Positions 46,223 through 55,482 of a DNA stretch of 64,000 nt are shown one piece after another. Numbering within the stretch: the stretch's first letter is position 1; every line of letters starts with the position of its first letter. This DNA comes from Bacillus ndiopicus (lineage in GTDB: Bacteria; Bacillota; Bacilli; Bacillales_A; Planococcaceae). The stretch covers positions 62,001 to 126,000 of the forward strand of contig NZ_HG964406.1 of assembly GCF_000612805.1 (NCBI RefSeq). The letters are read 5' to 3'. Position numbers and translations under genes: made by a program. Under the pieces are notes generated by a model. It did no database searches, was not told the DNA's origin, and saw only the letters and a program-made list of their open reading frames with translations.

Positions 46223-46732
46223 ATGCGTGTGATATTAAATAATATAGAAGGAAAATCGCAATACGACATTAGCGTCCATCCAAACTTTCAAAACTCTGCA
46301 TGTGGACCAACGACAATGCACGTTATTTTGCGTTATTTTAATATAGAAAAAAATATTAATGATTTATATAAGCAGCTTGGCACAACGAAAATTGGTTTAT
46401 TTAAATGGCGTTTAATTAAAAGGCTACGCAACTTGGTAGGTTCACACTTTACAATAAGTAGCTGCTCGCTTGCCGAGGCATTAACACAGCTTGAGCGTGG
46501 CAACCCTGTTGCTTTGAAGTTTGACCAATATTTTAGCTTGCAATGGCACTCGAAAAAGAAGCCTCTCTTTAAATACCATTGGGTTCCACTAATTGGCTAC
46601 GAACAAAAAAAGGGGAAGCTTTATTTAATTATTCATGACAACGGTGGTCGAGGACGTAGTAGTCAAATTCGTACATTTTGTTATGAGGATAATCAACATG
46701 TGCTAAGCTTTGTTAAGATTGAACGAAAATAA
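46223..46732 (+). CDS. C39-like cysteine peptidase family protein
   Basis: 169-residue protein with the C39/papain-like fold used for bacteriocin leader cleavage. The catalytic Cys is in NSACGPTTMHVILRY (about residue 27), the His in YHWVPLIGYE (about 127) and an Asp follows in LIIHDNGG (about 145). No signal peptide, no ABC transporter domain and no adjacent bacteriocin gene are seen, so it is a stand-alone domain. ATG 46223 is chosen because GGAGGGG lies 6 bases upstream; the GTG at 46217 is within that site. Substrate unknown. Confidence 0.78.
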   Translation: MRVILNNIEGKSQYDISVHPNFQNSACGPTTMHVILRYFNIEKNINDLYKQLGTTKIGLFKWRLIKRLRNLVGSHFTISSCSLAEALTQLERGNPVALKFDQYFSLQWHSKKKPLFKYHWVPLIGYEQKKGKLYLIIHDNGGRGRSSQIRTFCYEDNQHVLSFVKIERK

Positions 46733-46837
46733 AAAAGTTATGTCTTGCCTCTTTTAAACAGGTACAAAGTAATGATTCGCCCGATTGATAGCGAATTTCG
46801 CCCAAAAACGACTTCAATTCGCCCGCAAATCAAAAAT

Positions 46838-46880
46838 GCGCAAGAAATCAACCTTTTAAAGTAGATTTCTTGCGCTTTTT
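46838..46880 (+). terminator. Terminator of the C39-like gene
   Basis: GCGCAAGAAATC (46838-46849) pairs with GATTTCTTGCGC (46864-46875), followed by TTTTTT. Just before it lie three TTCGCCC repeats (46778-46823). Confidence 0.9.
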
Positions 46881-46902
46881 TAGATTTTAATCTGTTTTGT
46901 CG

Positions 46903-47397
46903 CTATATCGTTTGAAAATGCTTGGCAAATACCGTGTTGCGTAAACTTACAGCAATAATAACACCTAGCACTGCACCGATTGCACTTGATACTAAAAAGG
47001 CTGGCATGAAAGCTAATGCTGTAACAGATGTACCCATTAATATTTTGGCGTAAGGAACAGCTACTAATGATGCAATAATGCCTGTACCAACCACTTCACC
47101 AACACCAGCTAACCATGCTTTATGACTATATTTATAGGCAATTGCTGCTAAAAAAGCACCAATAACACTACCTGGAATCGCTAACAAGGAGCCTGTGCCT
47201 GTAAATATGCGTACTAATGCTGTAACAAAAGCAATAACGACCGCTGGTACAGGTCCTAGCAATATTGCGCTCACAACATTAACCGCATGCTGAATAGGGT
47301 AGGCACGCGCAATCCCTGTAGGAATGGCTACAAACATAGAGCCTGCTACTGCAATTGCTACAAATAGCGCCATAATTGTTAGTTTACGAACTGACAT
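46903..47397 (-). CDS. thiW: ThiW, thiazole uptake S component
   Basis: 164-residue membrane protein of the ECF-transporter S-component type with about five spans. It begins MSVRKLTIMALFVAIAVAGS and has TGIARAYPIQHAVNVVSAIL near residue 30 and LAGVGEVVGTGIIAS near 100, both typical of ThiW. It should supply the thiamine precursor hydroxyethylthiazole through the shared energy-coupling module. A TPP riboswitch lies upstream on the same strand and confirms the role. ATG 47395-47397 has AGAGGTG upstream. Confidence 0.9.
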   Translation of the reverse strand: MSVRKLTIMALFVAIAVAGSMFVAIPTGIARAYPIQHAVNVVSAILLGPVPAVVIAFVTALVRIFTGTGSLLAIPGSVIGAFLAAIAYKYSHKAWLAGVGEVVGTGIIASLVAVPYAKILMGTSVTALAFMPAFLVSSAIGAVLGVIIAVSLRNTVFAKHFQTI

Positions 47398-47479
47398 GAA
47401 TAACACCTCTTTGTAATTATTAATTATTTTAGCTAACTCATGGACAATTTCTCTTAAGATAATTGTGACTTGTCATAAC

Positions 47480-47560
47480 TTATCTGCGAATTTCTCGAGT
47501 TATCTGCGCTTTTTCGCGACTTATCTGCGAATTTCTCAAATTATCTGCATTTCCTTATAA
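47480..47560. repeat. Short degenerate tandem repeat (about 20 bp period)
   Basis: TTATCTGCG recurs at 47480, 47500 and 47521, and TTATCTGCA at 47541, with periods of 20, 21 and 20 bp; the fill is TTTCTC-like. It lies between thiW and its riboswitch, inside the transcribed leader. Confidence 0.75.
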
Positions 47561-47603
47561 TTGATTCGTGGCTTTCTCAATCCTTCCTTAAAATTTTTTA
47601 ATA

Positions 47604-47640
47604 AAAAAATGCCGCACCCACTAAAATAAAGGGGGACGGC
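47604..47640 (-). terminator. Riboswitch-linked terminator
   Basis: GCCGTCCCCC and GGGTGCGGC on the minus strand form a G-C rich stem (47640 to 47611), followed by a seven-T run (47604-47610). It lies between the TPP aptamer and thiW and is the likely expression platform. Confidence 0.75.
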
Positions 47641-47663
47641 ATGAAATGAGCATACATCATTTA

Positions 47664-47764
47664 ATGTCGCCACTTCCCTACGCTAGTGTGAGCTAGATCA
47701 GGTTCAAAGGGTCCGTATATTACATATACATCTCAGCCTTTTGAAAGGCTCCCCTAGTGGTGCA
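47664..47764 (-). promoter_or_regulatory. TPP riboswitch (THI element) upstream of thiW
   Basis: On the minus strand: CACTAGGGGAGCC, GGCTGAGATG, ACCCTTTGAACCTGATCTAG, and CTAGCGTAGGGAAGTGG in the fixed THI-element order (47764 down to 47664). Thiamine pyrophosphate should favour the terminator downstream and reduce thiW expression. Confidence 0.96.
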
Positions 47765-47810
47765 AGCAATTTTATTTTATTATTACGCTTATTTGCTTAT
47801 TCGTCAATGC

Positions 47811-48689
47811 CTATAATCCTAAAGAACGTGCATGGCGGGTAATTAAGCGAAAGCCTCTATTCTCTAATTGCGAAACAACTTCATCAGTAAAAGCAGGTAT
47901 AGCCAACTCATTTAGCTCTGCCTCAATTGCCGCGTCACAATTTATTGTCGCAAGCTGATGCGATAGCTTCAGCATTTCAACATTATCGTTAATTTTAGTA
48001 CGTTGTGCTGGCTTTAATTGATCAATCGCTGATAATACGCCTTCAATTGAATGATATGTTTGAATTAACTGAAGCGCTGTTTTAGGACCAATTCCTTTGA
48101 CACCTGGATAACCATCACTTGTATCGCCCATAAATGCCTTCACCTCAGCAAATTGCTTTGGTGTTATGCCATATTCTTCATGAAAACGCTGCTCTGTGTA
48201 CGTATCGTATTCTGTATAGCCTTTTTTCGTAAAAGCGATTGTTGTCGTAGGATTCAATAATTGAAGTAAATCTTTATCACCACTAATTACGGTAATTTGT
48301 GCATCATCTTTCCACTTTTCAATCATTGAGCCGATTAAATCATCCGCTTCTAAACCACTAATGCCGAAGTTTTTCCAACCAATCATTTCTGATACGTCCT
48401 TCGCCATATCGAATTGCGGTAGCATTTCCTCTGGTGGTGCAGGACGGTTTGCTTTATAGCCATCAAATAAATCATTGCGAAATGTATGCATGCCCATATC
48501 CCAGCAAACAGCCAAATGCGTTGGCTTCATTAAATTTTGTGCTGTTAAAACGTGGCGTGCAAAGCCTTGTACACCGTTTGTTGGCGTACCATCATCTAAG
48601 CGTATATATTGGTTCATTGCAGCAGAGGCAAAAAATGAGCGAAATAATAGCGCCATACCATCTACTATCAATAAATGTGGTTTTTCCAT
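47811..48689 (-). CDS. ypcP: 5'-3' exonuclease (YpcP-like)
   Basis: 292-residue stand-alone 5' nuclease homologous to the N-terminal domain of DNA polymerase I. Acidic metal residues are visible in LLIVDGMALLFRSFFA (about residue 7), FDMAKDVSE with EADDLIGSM (about 112-118) and ISGDKDLLQLL (about 135), and the helix-hairpin-helix DNA-binding motif is in YPGVKGIGPKTALQLI (about 185). It removes RNA primers or flaps. I chose ATG 48687-48689, 5 bases after GAGGAA; the longer frame to 48707 also exists. Confidence 0.88.
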   Translation of the reverse strand: MEKPHLLIVDGMALLFRSFFASAAMNQYIRLDDGTPTNGVQGFARHVLTAQNLMKPTHLAVCWDMGMHTFRNDLFDGYKANRPAPPEEMLPQFDMAKDVSEMIGWKNFGISGLEADDLIGSMIEKWKDDAQITVISGDKDLLQLLNPTTTIAFTKKGYTEYDTYTEQRFHEEYGITPKQFAEVKAFMGDTSDGYPGVKGIGPKTALQLIQTYHSIEGVLSAIDQLKPAQRTKINDNVEMLKLSHQLATINCDAAIEAELNELAIPAFTDEVVSQLENRGFRLITRHARSLGL

Positions 48690-48722
48690 ATGTATTCCTC
48701 CATTCAATAATGCTATTATAGC

Positions 48723-48774
48723 AAAAAAGCTGCTTGCTTACTTATCACATTGGATTTTCAGCAAACAGCTTCTT
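48723..48774 (-). terminator. Terminator of hutH
   Basis: AAGAAGCTGTTTGCT and AGCAAGCAGCTTTTTT on the minus strand pair across 48774 to 48723, ending in a T run, 6 bp past the hutH stop. Confidence 0.85.
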
Positions 48775-48779
48775 CTATT

Positions 48780-50261
48780 TTAAGGCATTAAATATTGTGC
48801 GATTTTCTCTACATCTTTATTGAATACGCGGTCCTCTGTAATGCCTGCCGCGATTTGACGAATTTCCTGCCACTTTTCATGTAATTTTGGTGCCATTTTC
48901 TCTACATCGCGATATTCAACAGCTGTTGCTGCACAAAATGCTTCAATCGCTAAAACTCGGCGTGTGTTTGCAATGATATTGTAAGCGTGACGCGCGCCAG
49001 TCGTTCCCATACTTACATGGTCTTCTTGGTTTGCAGAAGATGGAATTGAATCAACAGACGCTGGATGTGCCAATGTTTTATTTTCTGATACTAAGCTCGC
49101 TGCTGCGTATTGTAAAATCATTGCGCCTGATTGTAAGCCTTGATGTGCACTTAAAAATGCTGGTAGCCCCTCGCTTAATGCTGGGTTAACTAAACGTTCG
49201 ATACGACGCTCCGAAACGTTCGCTAATTCAGACACGCCAATTTTTAAGAAATCCATCGCGAAAGCAATTGGTTGACCGTGGAAGTTACCACCTGAAATAA
49301 CGATATCTTCTTCATCGAAAATTAACGGATTATCTGTCGCAGCATTCATTTCGATTTCTAGCTTTTCTTTCACATAATTTAAAACTTGCCAGCTTGCACC
49401 ATGAATTTGTGGAATACAGCGTAATGAATATGGATCTTGTACGCGCAATTCACCTTGTGCTGTCATTAGCTCACTACCTTCAAACCAATCGCGCATACGA
49501 GCTGCAACATCGCTTTGTTCTTTAAAGCCACGTACCTCATGCACAGCTGGGTGGAATGCATCTTTAATACCACGTAAGCTTTCTAACGTTAAACCGCTAA
49601 TCCATTCACTTGCATATGCTAATTTTTCCGCCTCAATATAGTTAACAACGCCTTGTGCTGTCATTGCTTGTGTACCATTAATTAGCGCAAGTCCTTCTTT
49701 CGCTTGTAGTACGATTGGTTCAACATCATATTTGCCCCATACATCGCTTGCTGCAAGGACTTCACCATCGCGTAAAACTTCTCCTTCACCAATTAATGTT
49801 AATACTAAATGCGATAATGGTGCTAAATCACCTGATGCGCCAAGTGAGCCCTGTTGTGGAATAGCTGGATGGATTTTCTCATTGACCATCATTGTTAGGC
49901 GCTCTAATACTTCATAGCGAATGCCTGAAAAGCCTTTTAATAAAGCATTCAAACGTAATACTGTCATTGCACGTGTGACAACCTCTGGGAATAATTCACC
50001 GAAGCCACAAGCATGCGAACGAATTAAATTTATTTGAAGTGCGCCTACTTCAGCATCTTCAATTTTAACATCACAAAACTTACCAAAGCCTGTATTAATA
50101 CCATAAACTGTTTTATCATCGCGTACGATGCGCTCTACATGCTCACGACTTTTTAATACACGTTGCTTCGCTGCCTCATCGATTGCAATTGCCTCACCTT
50201 TATATAAAATCGCTTTCATTTGTTCGATTGTTAAATCACTACCATTTAAAAATATCATCAT
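48780..50261 (-). CDS. hutH: Histidine ammonia-lyase
   Basis: 493-residue HutH, which deaminates histidine to urocanate. The Ala-Ser-Gly that cyclises to the MIO cofactor lies in [15 protein letters not shown] (about residues 142-144). Other family marks are [10 protein letters not shown] (about 53), [10 protein letters not shown] (about 195) and the CRYDVEKM-like end around [16 protein letters not shown]. The start is one of two consecutive ATGs at 50256-50261 with GGAG upstream. No hutU, hutI or hutG lies beside it, so the rest of the pathway must be elsewhere. An rho-independent terminator follows. Confidence 0.95.
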   Translation of the reverse strand: MMIFLNGSDLTIEQMKAILYKGEAIAIDEAAKQRVLKSREHVERIVRDDKTVYGINTGFGKFCDVKIEDAEVGALQINLIRSHACGFGELFPEVVTRAMTVLRLNALLKGFSGIRYEVLERLTMMVNEKIHPAIPQQGSLGASGDLAPLSHLVLTLIGEGEVLRDGEVLAASDVWGKYDVEPIVLQAKEGLALINGTQAMTAQGVVNYIEAEKLAYASEWISGLTLESLRGIKDAFHPAVHEVRGFKEQSDVAARMRDWFEGSELMTAQGELRVQDPYSLRCIPQIHGASWQVLNYVKEKLEIEMNAATDNPLIFDEEDIVISGGNFHGQPIAFAMDFLKIGVSELANVSERRIERLVNPALSEGLPAFLSAHQGLQSGAMILQYAAASLVSENKTLAHPASVDSIPSSANQEDHVSMGTTGARHAYNIIANTRRVLAIEAFCAATAVEYRDVEKMAPKLHEKWQEIRQIAAGITEDRVFNKDVEKIAQYLMP

Positions 50262-50733
50262 GCCATCTCCTTTAGTTTGTTTTCTATCTCATATTATTAG
50301 CTAAAAAATAATATTTTTCTAGTTATTTTTTTCACAAATCCCTTTACTACAATAGAGCGAAAAAGTAAAATTATATATTAAAATAATTTATTACTAAATA
50401 ATCAGTCATAATTTTCAGATAAAAAGCGAAATGAAGCGTGAATAAGCCTACAACCTTTGATTATCTACTAAAGCAAAGTGATATTTTTCTTATGACAATA
50501 AAATTTTTTTTAAATTAATTACTTCGTGGCTAATATTAGTTTGAATTTTTGTGAGTTTGCTAGGAAAAAAACAAAACATTAACCAAGAATACCCAACCAA
50601 TATTCTCTCGCCTCTCATCGTCTGAATCCAGGTAAATGGGTCTTTATTCAAGAAAAGAAATTATCAAAAAATGAATCTTTTTCCCGAAAAAAAAAGTATA
50701 CTATTCATAACAATTAGAGAGAGGGGTCATTTT
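50262..50733. other. AT-rich divergent intergenic region
   Basis: 472 bp between hutH (leftward) and the SPFH gene (rightward). I see no open frame with a ribosome binding site, no riboswitch and no obvious catabolite-response element. A TATACT at 50697-50702 could be the -10 of the SPFH gene, with TGAATC (50672-50677) too far (19 bp) for a good sigma-A promoter. Confidence 0.4.
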
Positions 50734-52011
50734 ATGGGCTTATTAAGAGCGGGTATTGGTGCAGCACAGGGAGTTTTAGCGGATCAGTGGAGAGAATACT
50801 TTTACTGCGAATCTATTCCAGCTGATGTCCTTATTACAAAAGGCATAAATAAACGTGGAAAACGCGGCTTTAACTTTAAAGGCAGCGATAATATTATTAG
50901 CAATGGCTCCATTATTGCGATTAATGAAGGACAAGCGATGATTATCGTCGATCAAGGACAAATCGTTGAGTTTTGTGCCGAGGCTGGTGAATTTGTTTAC
51001 GATACATCAACGGAGCCTAGCATTTTTTATGGCGATTTAAAAGAAAGCATTATCGAATCCTTTAAATCATTTGGAAAACGTGTAGCATTTGGTGGTGCAG
51101 CGCCTAAGGATCAACGCGTTTACTTTTTCAATACAAAAGAAATTCCGGGCAATAAATATGGTACACCTACACCGGTTCCATTCCGTGTGGTTGACGCAAA
51201 TATCGGATTAGATATTGATATTGCAATCCGCTGTAATGGCGAATATTCTTTCAAAATTATGGACCCTATCCTTTTCTATACGAACGTATCAGGCAATGTA
51301 CAATCAGAATTCCGTCGTGAGGAAATCGACGGTCAATTGCGTTCAGAATTATTAACAGCGTTGCAACCCGCATTTGCTAAAATTTCAGATATGGGCATTC
51401 GTTATAGCTCTTTACCTGGACGTACAATGGAATTAGCGCAAGCTTTAAACGAAGTGTTAACTGAAAAGTGGAGTAAGCTGCGGGGGATTCAAATTATTTC
51501 ATTTGGTGTGAATACTGTGAAAGCATCTGAAGAAGATGAAAAGATGATAAAGGATTTACAAAAAAATGCAGTATTGCGCAATCCGAATATGGCAGCCGCT
51601 ACAATGATTGGTGCTCAAAGTGATGCGATGAAAATGGCGGCTCAAAACGAAGCTGGTGCTTTCGTCGGTTTTGCAGGTATGAATATGGCAGCGCAAGCCG
51701 GTGGCGTTAACGCACAAGATTTATTTAACATGGGGCAACAGCAAGCAAACACACAATCTACGCAAGGCTGGACTTGTTCATGTGGCGCTTCAAATAGCGG
51801 TAAATTCTGTGCAGAATGTGGTAAACCTCAGCCACAAGGTGGTTGGACTTGCTCATGTGGGACACAGAATGAAGGAAAGTTCTGTAAAGAATGCGGTTCA
51901 GCAAAGCCTACAAGCTTTAAATGTAATAAATGCGGCTGGCAGCCACAAGGCGCTGTACCTAAATTCTGTCCAGAATGCGGTGATGTCTTTGACGAAAATG
52001 ACCGCGCCTAA
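50734..52011 (+). CDS. SPFH domain protein with three C-terminal zinc ribbons (YdjI-like)
   Basis: 425-residue protein. The N-terminal SPFH/band-7-like domain spans roughly residues 10-300 (GVLADQWREYFYCESIPADV, FYGDLKESIIESFKSFGKRV, RSELLTALQPAFAKIS). The C terminus carries three zinc ribbons: CSCGASNSGKFCAECG, CSCGTQNEGKFCKECG, and CNKCGWQPQG with FCPECG. B. subtilis YdjI has this build with one ribbon-like tail and belongs to a membrane-stress complex. No transmembrane segment is seen. ATG 50734 is chosen because GAGAGGGG lies 8 bases upstream; a longer frame starts at 50671. Monocistronic here, without YdjG/YdjH partners. Confidence 0.8.
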   Translation: MGLLRAGIGAAQGVLADQWREYFYCESIPADVLITKGINKRGKRGFNFKGSDNIISNGSIIAINEGQAMIIVDQGQIVEFCAEAGEFVYDTSTEPSIFYGDLKESIIESFKSFGKRVAFGGAAPKDQRVYFFNTKEIPGNKYGTPTPVPFRVVDANIGLDIDIAIRCNGEYSFKIMDPILFYTNVSGNVQSEFRREEIDGQLRSELLTALQPAFAKISDMGIRYSSLPGRTMELAQALNEVLTEKWSKLRGIQIISFGVNTVKASEEDEKMIKDLQKNAVLRNPNMAAATMIGAQSDAMKMAAQNEAGAFVGFAGMNMAAQAGGVNAQDLFNMGQQQANTQSTQGWTCSCGASNSGKFCAECGKPQPQGGWTCSCGTQNEGKFCKECGSAKPTSFKCNKCGWQPQGAVPKFCPECGDVFDENDRA

Positions 52012-52030
52012 GGAATAACAAGATGTAAAT

Positions 52031-52068
52031 GGGTGTGCCGAGAAAGTAAAAACTTTCCTAGCACACCC
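52031..52068. terminator. Bidirectional terminator
   Basis: GGGTGTGCCGAGAAAGT (52031-52047) pairs with ACTTTCCTAGCACACCC (52052-52068) with two mismatches, T residues following on the plus strand. Between the convergent SPFH and UbiB-family genes. Confidence 0.85.
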
Positions 52069-52073
52069 TATTT

Positions 52074-54071
52074 TCACGTTCGCTTCATATCGCGAATTGC
52101 TTGGATTGATAAACGTACAAGTAAAATGGCACATAAAAATAAACCGACATAAGCAACTGTATTTAAATAAATTGCATAGGCTGTATGCATAAATTGAGAA
52201 ATTGCTAGCAATGCTACCGATATTAATCCAAACGTAATGCCAACAAACAGTAACACAAAGCGTGAAAACAATTGCGTCACAAACATTGCATTATGTTTAT
52301 CTGAAAATACATCGTGATGCAGAACAATTTTACCGCTCTCTACTTTTTTGAACATTTGATTCATGCGACGCGGTATTTTTCGAATCGCTGGTACAATTAA
52401 TGCAAGCTCCTCTTCCAAGCGATTTTTCATCTCTAACGGCTCCTTAAACGGCCGCTTTATACTCGCTTGAATAAAGTGACTTGAAAATGCCCTTGCTTCC
52501 TGAAAAATATCAAACTGCGAATCAATTGTGTGAAGTGTACCATCCAATGTTACAAGTGCACGCAATGCGGTGCTGACTGATGGATAAAAATGTAGCCCAA
52601 ACTCTCGAACAATCGAGAAAATGGAATATATAAGTTCATCGGTTTGCACATTTTCTGTATACGAAATTTTGAGCAGCACTTGTCCAATAGCCTGCTCCAC
52701 TTCTTCTTGATCTACTTCTACTGAGTTATCAACTAAATCTGCTATTCCTTCATAAACGACACTCGCATCATTTAATGCAATGCCGATTATGAATTGCTTT
52801 AAACCATCCTGCTGCTTCACAGCAAGTCGACCAACAGCACCGAAATCTAGCATTGTCAATGAACCTGTACGACTTGCAATATAAATATTTCCTGGATGAG
52901 GATCAGCATGGAATATACCAGAAACTAATGCCTGCTCTAAAAAGCTATTAAATAAGTTCTGTGCTAATTTATGGCGATTAATTTGAAATTGCTCATACAA
53001 TTCATTAGCAGAAGCTATAGACTTCCCTTCCACATATTCCATCACTAAAATATTAGAATTACTATACTGTGTATAAATTTTAGGAATATGAACTTTATAA
53101 TCGCTACTGCGCAGTACATTCGCAACTTGTTGTGTGTTACGTGCTTCAATTTGAAAATCTATTTCCTCCATAAGTGAGGAAGCAAAGCCAATAGCTAAAT
53201 CACGAAAGCCTAAATTTTCTGCCCATACAGACTTGCTTGATACCCACTGTGCAAACTCCACTAAAATGCTTAGGTCATCCCGCATAATTTCCTTCACATC
53301 AGGACGCAATAGCTTCACTGCTACTTGCTCGTTCGTTGCACGTAGCACCGCTTTATGAACTTGTCCAATAGATGCTGCAGCTATAGGCTCTTGGCTAAAA
53401 TAAGAGAATACCTCCTCAGCAGGCTGTGCCAAATTTGCTTGCAATACGCCATTTACTTGCTCTGCTGTTAAAGGACGCACATTTTGCTGTAGTTTTTCAA
53501 GCTCATCAATGAAAACAGGTGAAAATAATTCCTTGCGCGTCGATAATACTTGTCCAAATTTAATAAAAATACCACCGCATTGCTCTAATGTGTCGCGCAA
53601 AGCAACTGCTAATTCACGGTCATTATCACGGTTGCGTGCATATTTCACTGTACGTGTAATGCCATTTGTTACAGCAATTTGCACAACTTGGCGCAGCCGC
53701 TTTTGCCTGCGCCATTGTTGAATAACGCGTATAATAAATGATTTTCGATCTGTTCTTCGTGTACCATTTTCATCAATCGCAATAGGATCAAATAATTCAA
53801 AAAGCAAATAAAACAACATCGAAAGTAATAGCATGCTGCCAACCCATAGCAATGTGGCGATATTCATTACATTTTCCATAACGTCGCCTATTAAATAATC
53901 TGTATCACGAACATAAGTGTACCAAAAGACAAATGTCGTTAAAGTAACACTCAAGACTACGGACAATATACGTCGAAATAAATTGACTTGTGAACCGATT
54001 AAACGACCGCTCAGAAAAAAGATGATGATGGAAAATAGCACAACCTGTACAATAAAATGTAGACCGCTCAT
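52074..54071 (-). CDS. ABC1/UbiB family atypical kinase, membrane-associated
   Basis: About 665-residue protein. Two hydrophobic segments lie at each end (residues 5-90 and about 600-660). The ABC1 kinase-like domain is between: GIFIKFGQVLSTR (the KxGQ motif, about residue 165), AAASIGQVHKAVL (about 225), VAVKLLRPDV, FHADPHPGNIYI (about 390) and MLDFGAVGRL (metal Asp, about 410). UbiB-type proteins support isoprenoid-quinone synthesis through an unknown ATP-dependent step; the substrate in this menaquinone-type lineage is not known. ATG 54069-54071 chosen; AAGGGG lies 8 bases upstream, too close to the alternative GTG at 54080. Confidence 0.87.
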   Translation of the reverse strand: MSGLHFIVQVVLFSIIIFFLSGRLIGSQVNLFRRILSVVLSVTLTTFVFWYTYVRDTDYLIGDVMENVMNIATLLWVGSMLLLSMLFYLLFELFDPIAIDENGTRRTDRKSFIIRVIQQWRRQKRLRQVVQIAVTNGITRTVKYARNRDNDRELAVALRDTLEQCGGIFIKFGQVLSTRKELFSPVFIDELEKLQQNVRPLTAEQVNGVLQANLAQPAEEVFSYFSQEPIAAASIGQVHKAVLRATNEQVAVKLLRPDVKEIMRDDLSILVEFAQWVSSKSVWAENLGFRDLAIGFASSLMEEIDFQIEARNTQQVANVLRSSDYKVHIPKIYTQYSNSNILVMEYVEGKSIASANELYEQFQINRHKLAQNLFNSFLEQALVSGIFHADPHPGNIYIASRTGSLTMLDFGAVGRLAVKQQDGLKQFIIGIALNDASVVYEGIADLVDNSVEVDQEEVEQAIGQVLLKISYTENVQTDELIYSIFSIVREFGLHFYPSVSTALRALVTLDGTLHTIDSQFDIFQEARAFSSHFIQASIKRPFKEPLEMKNRLEEELALIVPAIRKIPRRMNQMFKKVESGKIVLHHDVFSDKHNAMFVTQLFSRFVLLFVGITFGLISVALLAISQFMHTAYAIYLNTVAYVGLFLCAILLVRLSIQAIRDMKRT

Positions 54072-54083
54072 CCTCTTCACCCC

Positions 54084-54515
54084 TTATAGTATAGTCAATT
54101 GCACCAACACTTCCACATTGCCTTTTAATGCTTTACTAATCATACAAGTAGTTTCTGCTTTTAACGCTAGCCGCTTAGCCATTACTTGGTTTTTCTCCGT
54201 TTTATCTGCCAGCTTTATCGTTAAATGATGAATAATTTGTTTATATGTAAAAACGCCGTTTGTCACATCAACAATGCCATCTGATTGCATTTCAAGTGTG
54301 GCTTTAATACTAGTTCTTTCAAGCATTGCTGCAAGTGAAATAATATAGCATGTAGCTGCTGCACCTAGTAGCATTTCATCAGGATTAGTTCCAATTCCTG
54401 GACCATCCATTTCTGGTGGAATCGATATTTGTGTGGATAAACGTTCAGCTTGCAAGCTACCTACCGCATTTCTTCCCCCATCCCACCTTGTTTGTAAAAC
54501 AAATGTATGTTGCAT
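54084..54515 (-). CDS. OsmC/Ohr family protein
   Basis: 143-residue OsmC-fold protein. The redox-active cysteines are in AAATCYIISLAAMLERTSI (about residue 91) and ETTCMISKALKG (about 126); Arg and Glu partners are visible around GTNPDEMLLGAA. Proteins of this type reduce organic peroxides. It precedes the UbiB-family gene by 12 bp on the same strand, so the two are probably cotranscribed. ATG with AAGGAGAG upstream. Confidence 0.85.
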   Translation of the reverse strand: MQHTFVLQTRWDGGRNAVGSLQAERLSTQISIPPEMDGPGIGTNPDEMLLGAAATCYIISLAAMLERTSIKATLEMQSDGIVDVTNGVFTYKQIIHHLTIKLADKTEKNQVMAKRLALKAETTCMISKALKGNVEVLVQLTIL

Positions 54516-54578
54516 AGCTTATCTCTCCTTCGGCCACATTCAGATTCAGCTTTAAAAGTTTGATATTGATGGCTACAA

Positions 54579-55331
54579 CTAACAAGACGTTGTAGGCAGG
54601 GTTTTTGTTACCGTTATTATGCTTTCTTCTTTAACCGAACGAACAATGATTTCGTCACTTCCCTGTGTCAATACAATGCCATTTAATTGGCCACCTTCCA
54701 TAAATATACCACCATCAAGTCCTAATTTTCTTCCACATGGAGAGATCCAAATTTCACCTGTTTTATTGCTATTCAAATATGGTGTTGGTGTATGCCCAAA
54801 TACAACAGTTTCTCTCGCTTTATGTGGTGTATGATGGAATTTATCACGAATCCATATTAAATCTCGGGGCTCTGTTTGTGCTGCATCCTCTTTTTCTGGA
54901 TCAATACCGCCATGCACGAAAAAATAATTATCCCAGCGATAAAATAACGGCAAAGCGTTAATCCATTCCAGCAACTCCTTATAATGTTCCGTAATACATT
55001 GTGCTGTCTCCTTAGGCGTATCGGCAGTCCATTCAGATTTTTGTAGGCTAGCCACTGTAGCTGCTCCCCCTATATTATTTCCTAGGTAATTTGGCCACTC
55101 TGGATCAGCTAACCATTTTAAAAATAATTGCTCATGGTTCCCCGTTAATGCGATAGCACCTTTTTCTGTCAGCGATTTGACCTTTTTTAAAACAGCTAAA
55201 CTTTCTTTCCCTCTATCAATATAATCCCCTAAAAATATTAGCTGTTCCTCCTCTGGTCGCCAGAGCGTTAATAATTTCTCTAATTGACTATAGTGACCAT
55301 GTATATCTGGTATTACAAATACTTTTTCCAT
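54579..55331 (-). CDS. PPP-family metallophosphatase
   Basis: 250-residue calcineurin-like phosphatase of the bacterial PPP/diadenosine-tetraphosphatase type. Metal-site motifs: FVIPDIHGH (about residue 8), FLGDYIDRGKES (about 35), LTGNHEQLF (about 62) and FVHGGIDPE (about 137), with FGHTPTPYL (about 176) and LDGG. It would dephosphorylate proteins or dinucleoside polyphosphates; which one cannot be decided. Monocistronic, ATG with GGAGAG upstream. Confidence 0.87.
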   Translation of the reverse strand: MEKVFVIPDIHGHYSQLEKLLTLWRPEEEQLIFLGDYIDRGKESLAVLKKVKSLTEKGAIALTGNHEQLFLKWLADPEWPNYLGNNIGGAATVASLQKSEWTADTPKETAQCITEHYKELLEWINALPLFYRWDNYFFVHGGIDPEKEDAAQTEPRDLIWIRDKFHHTPHKARETVVFGHTPTPYLNSNKTGEIWISPCGRKLGLDGGIFMEGGQLNGIVLTQGSDEIIVRSVKEESIITVTKTLPTTSC

Positions 55332-55482
55332 TTTTCATCTCTCCAAAACTTTATTCCTAAATTACTTGCTGACTATATTGTTTGTATCTTGATTTCGGTA
55401 GCAAGTCCTTTAATTATTCTCGTATACAACGCCTATAAACAGTCTAAACTATGATAATCAAGAAGGAAAGGCGAATGGTATT

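Noticed and set aside
50672..50702. SigW-type promoter before the SPFH gene
   Set aside because: TGAATC resembles a TGAAAC -35, but no CGTA -10 is found at the right spacing.
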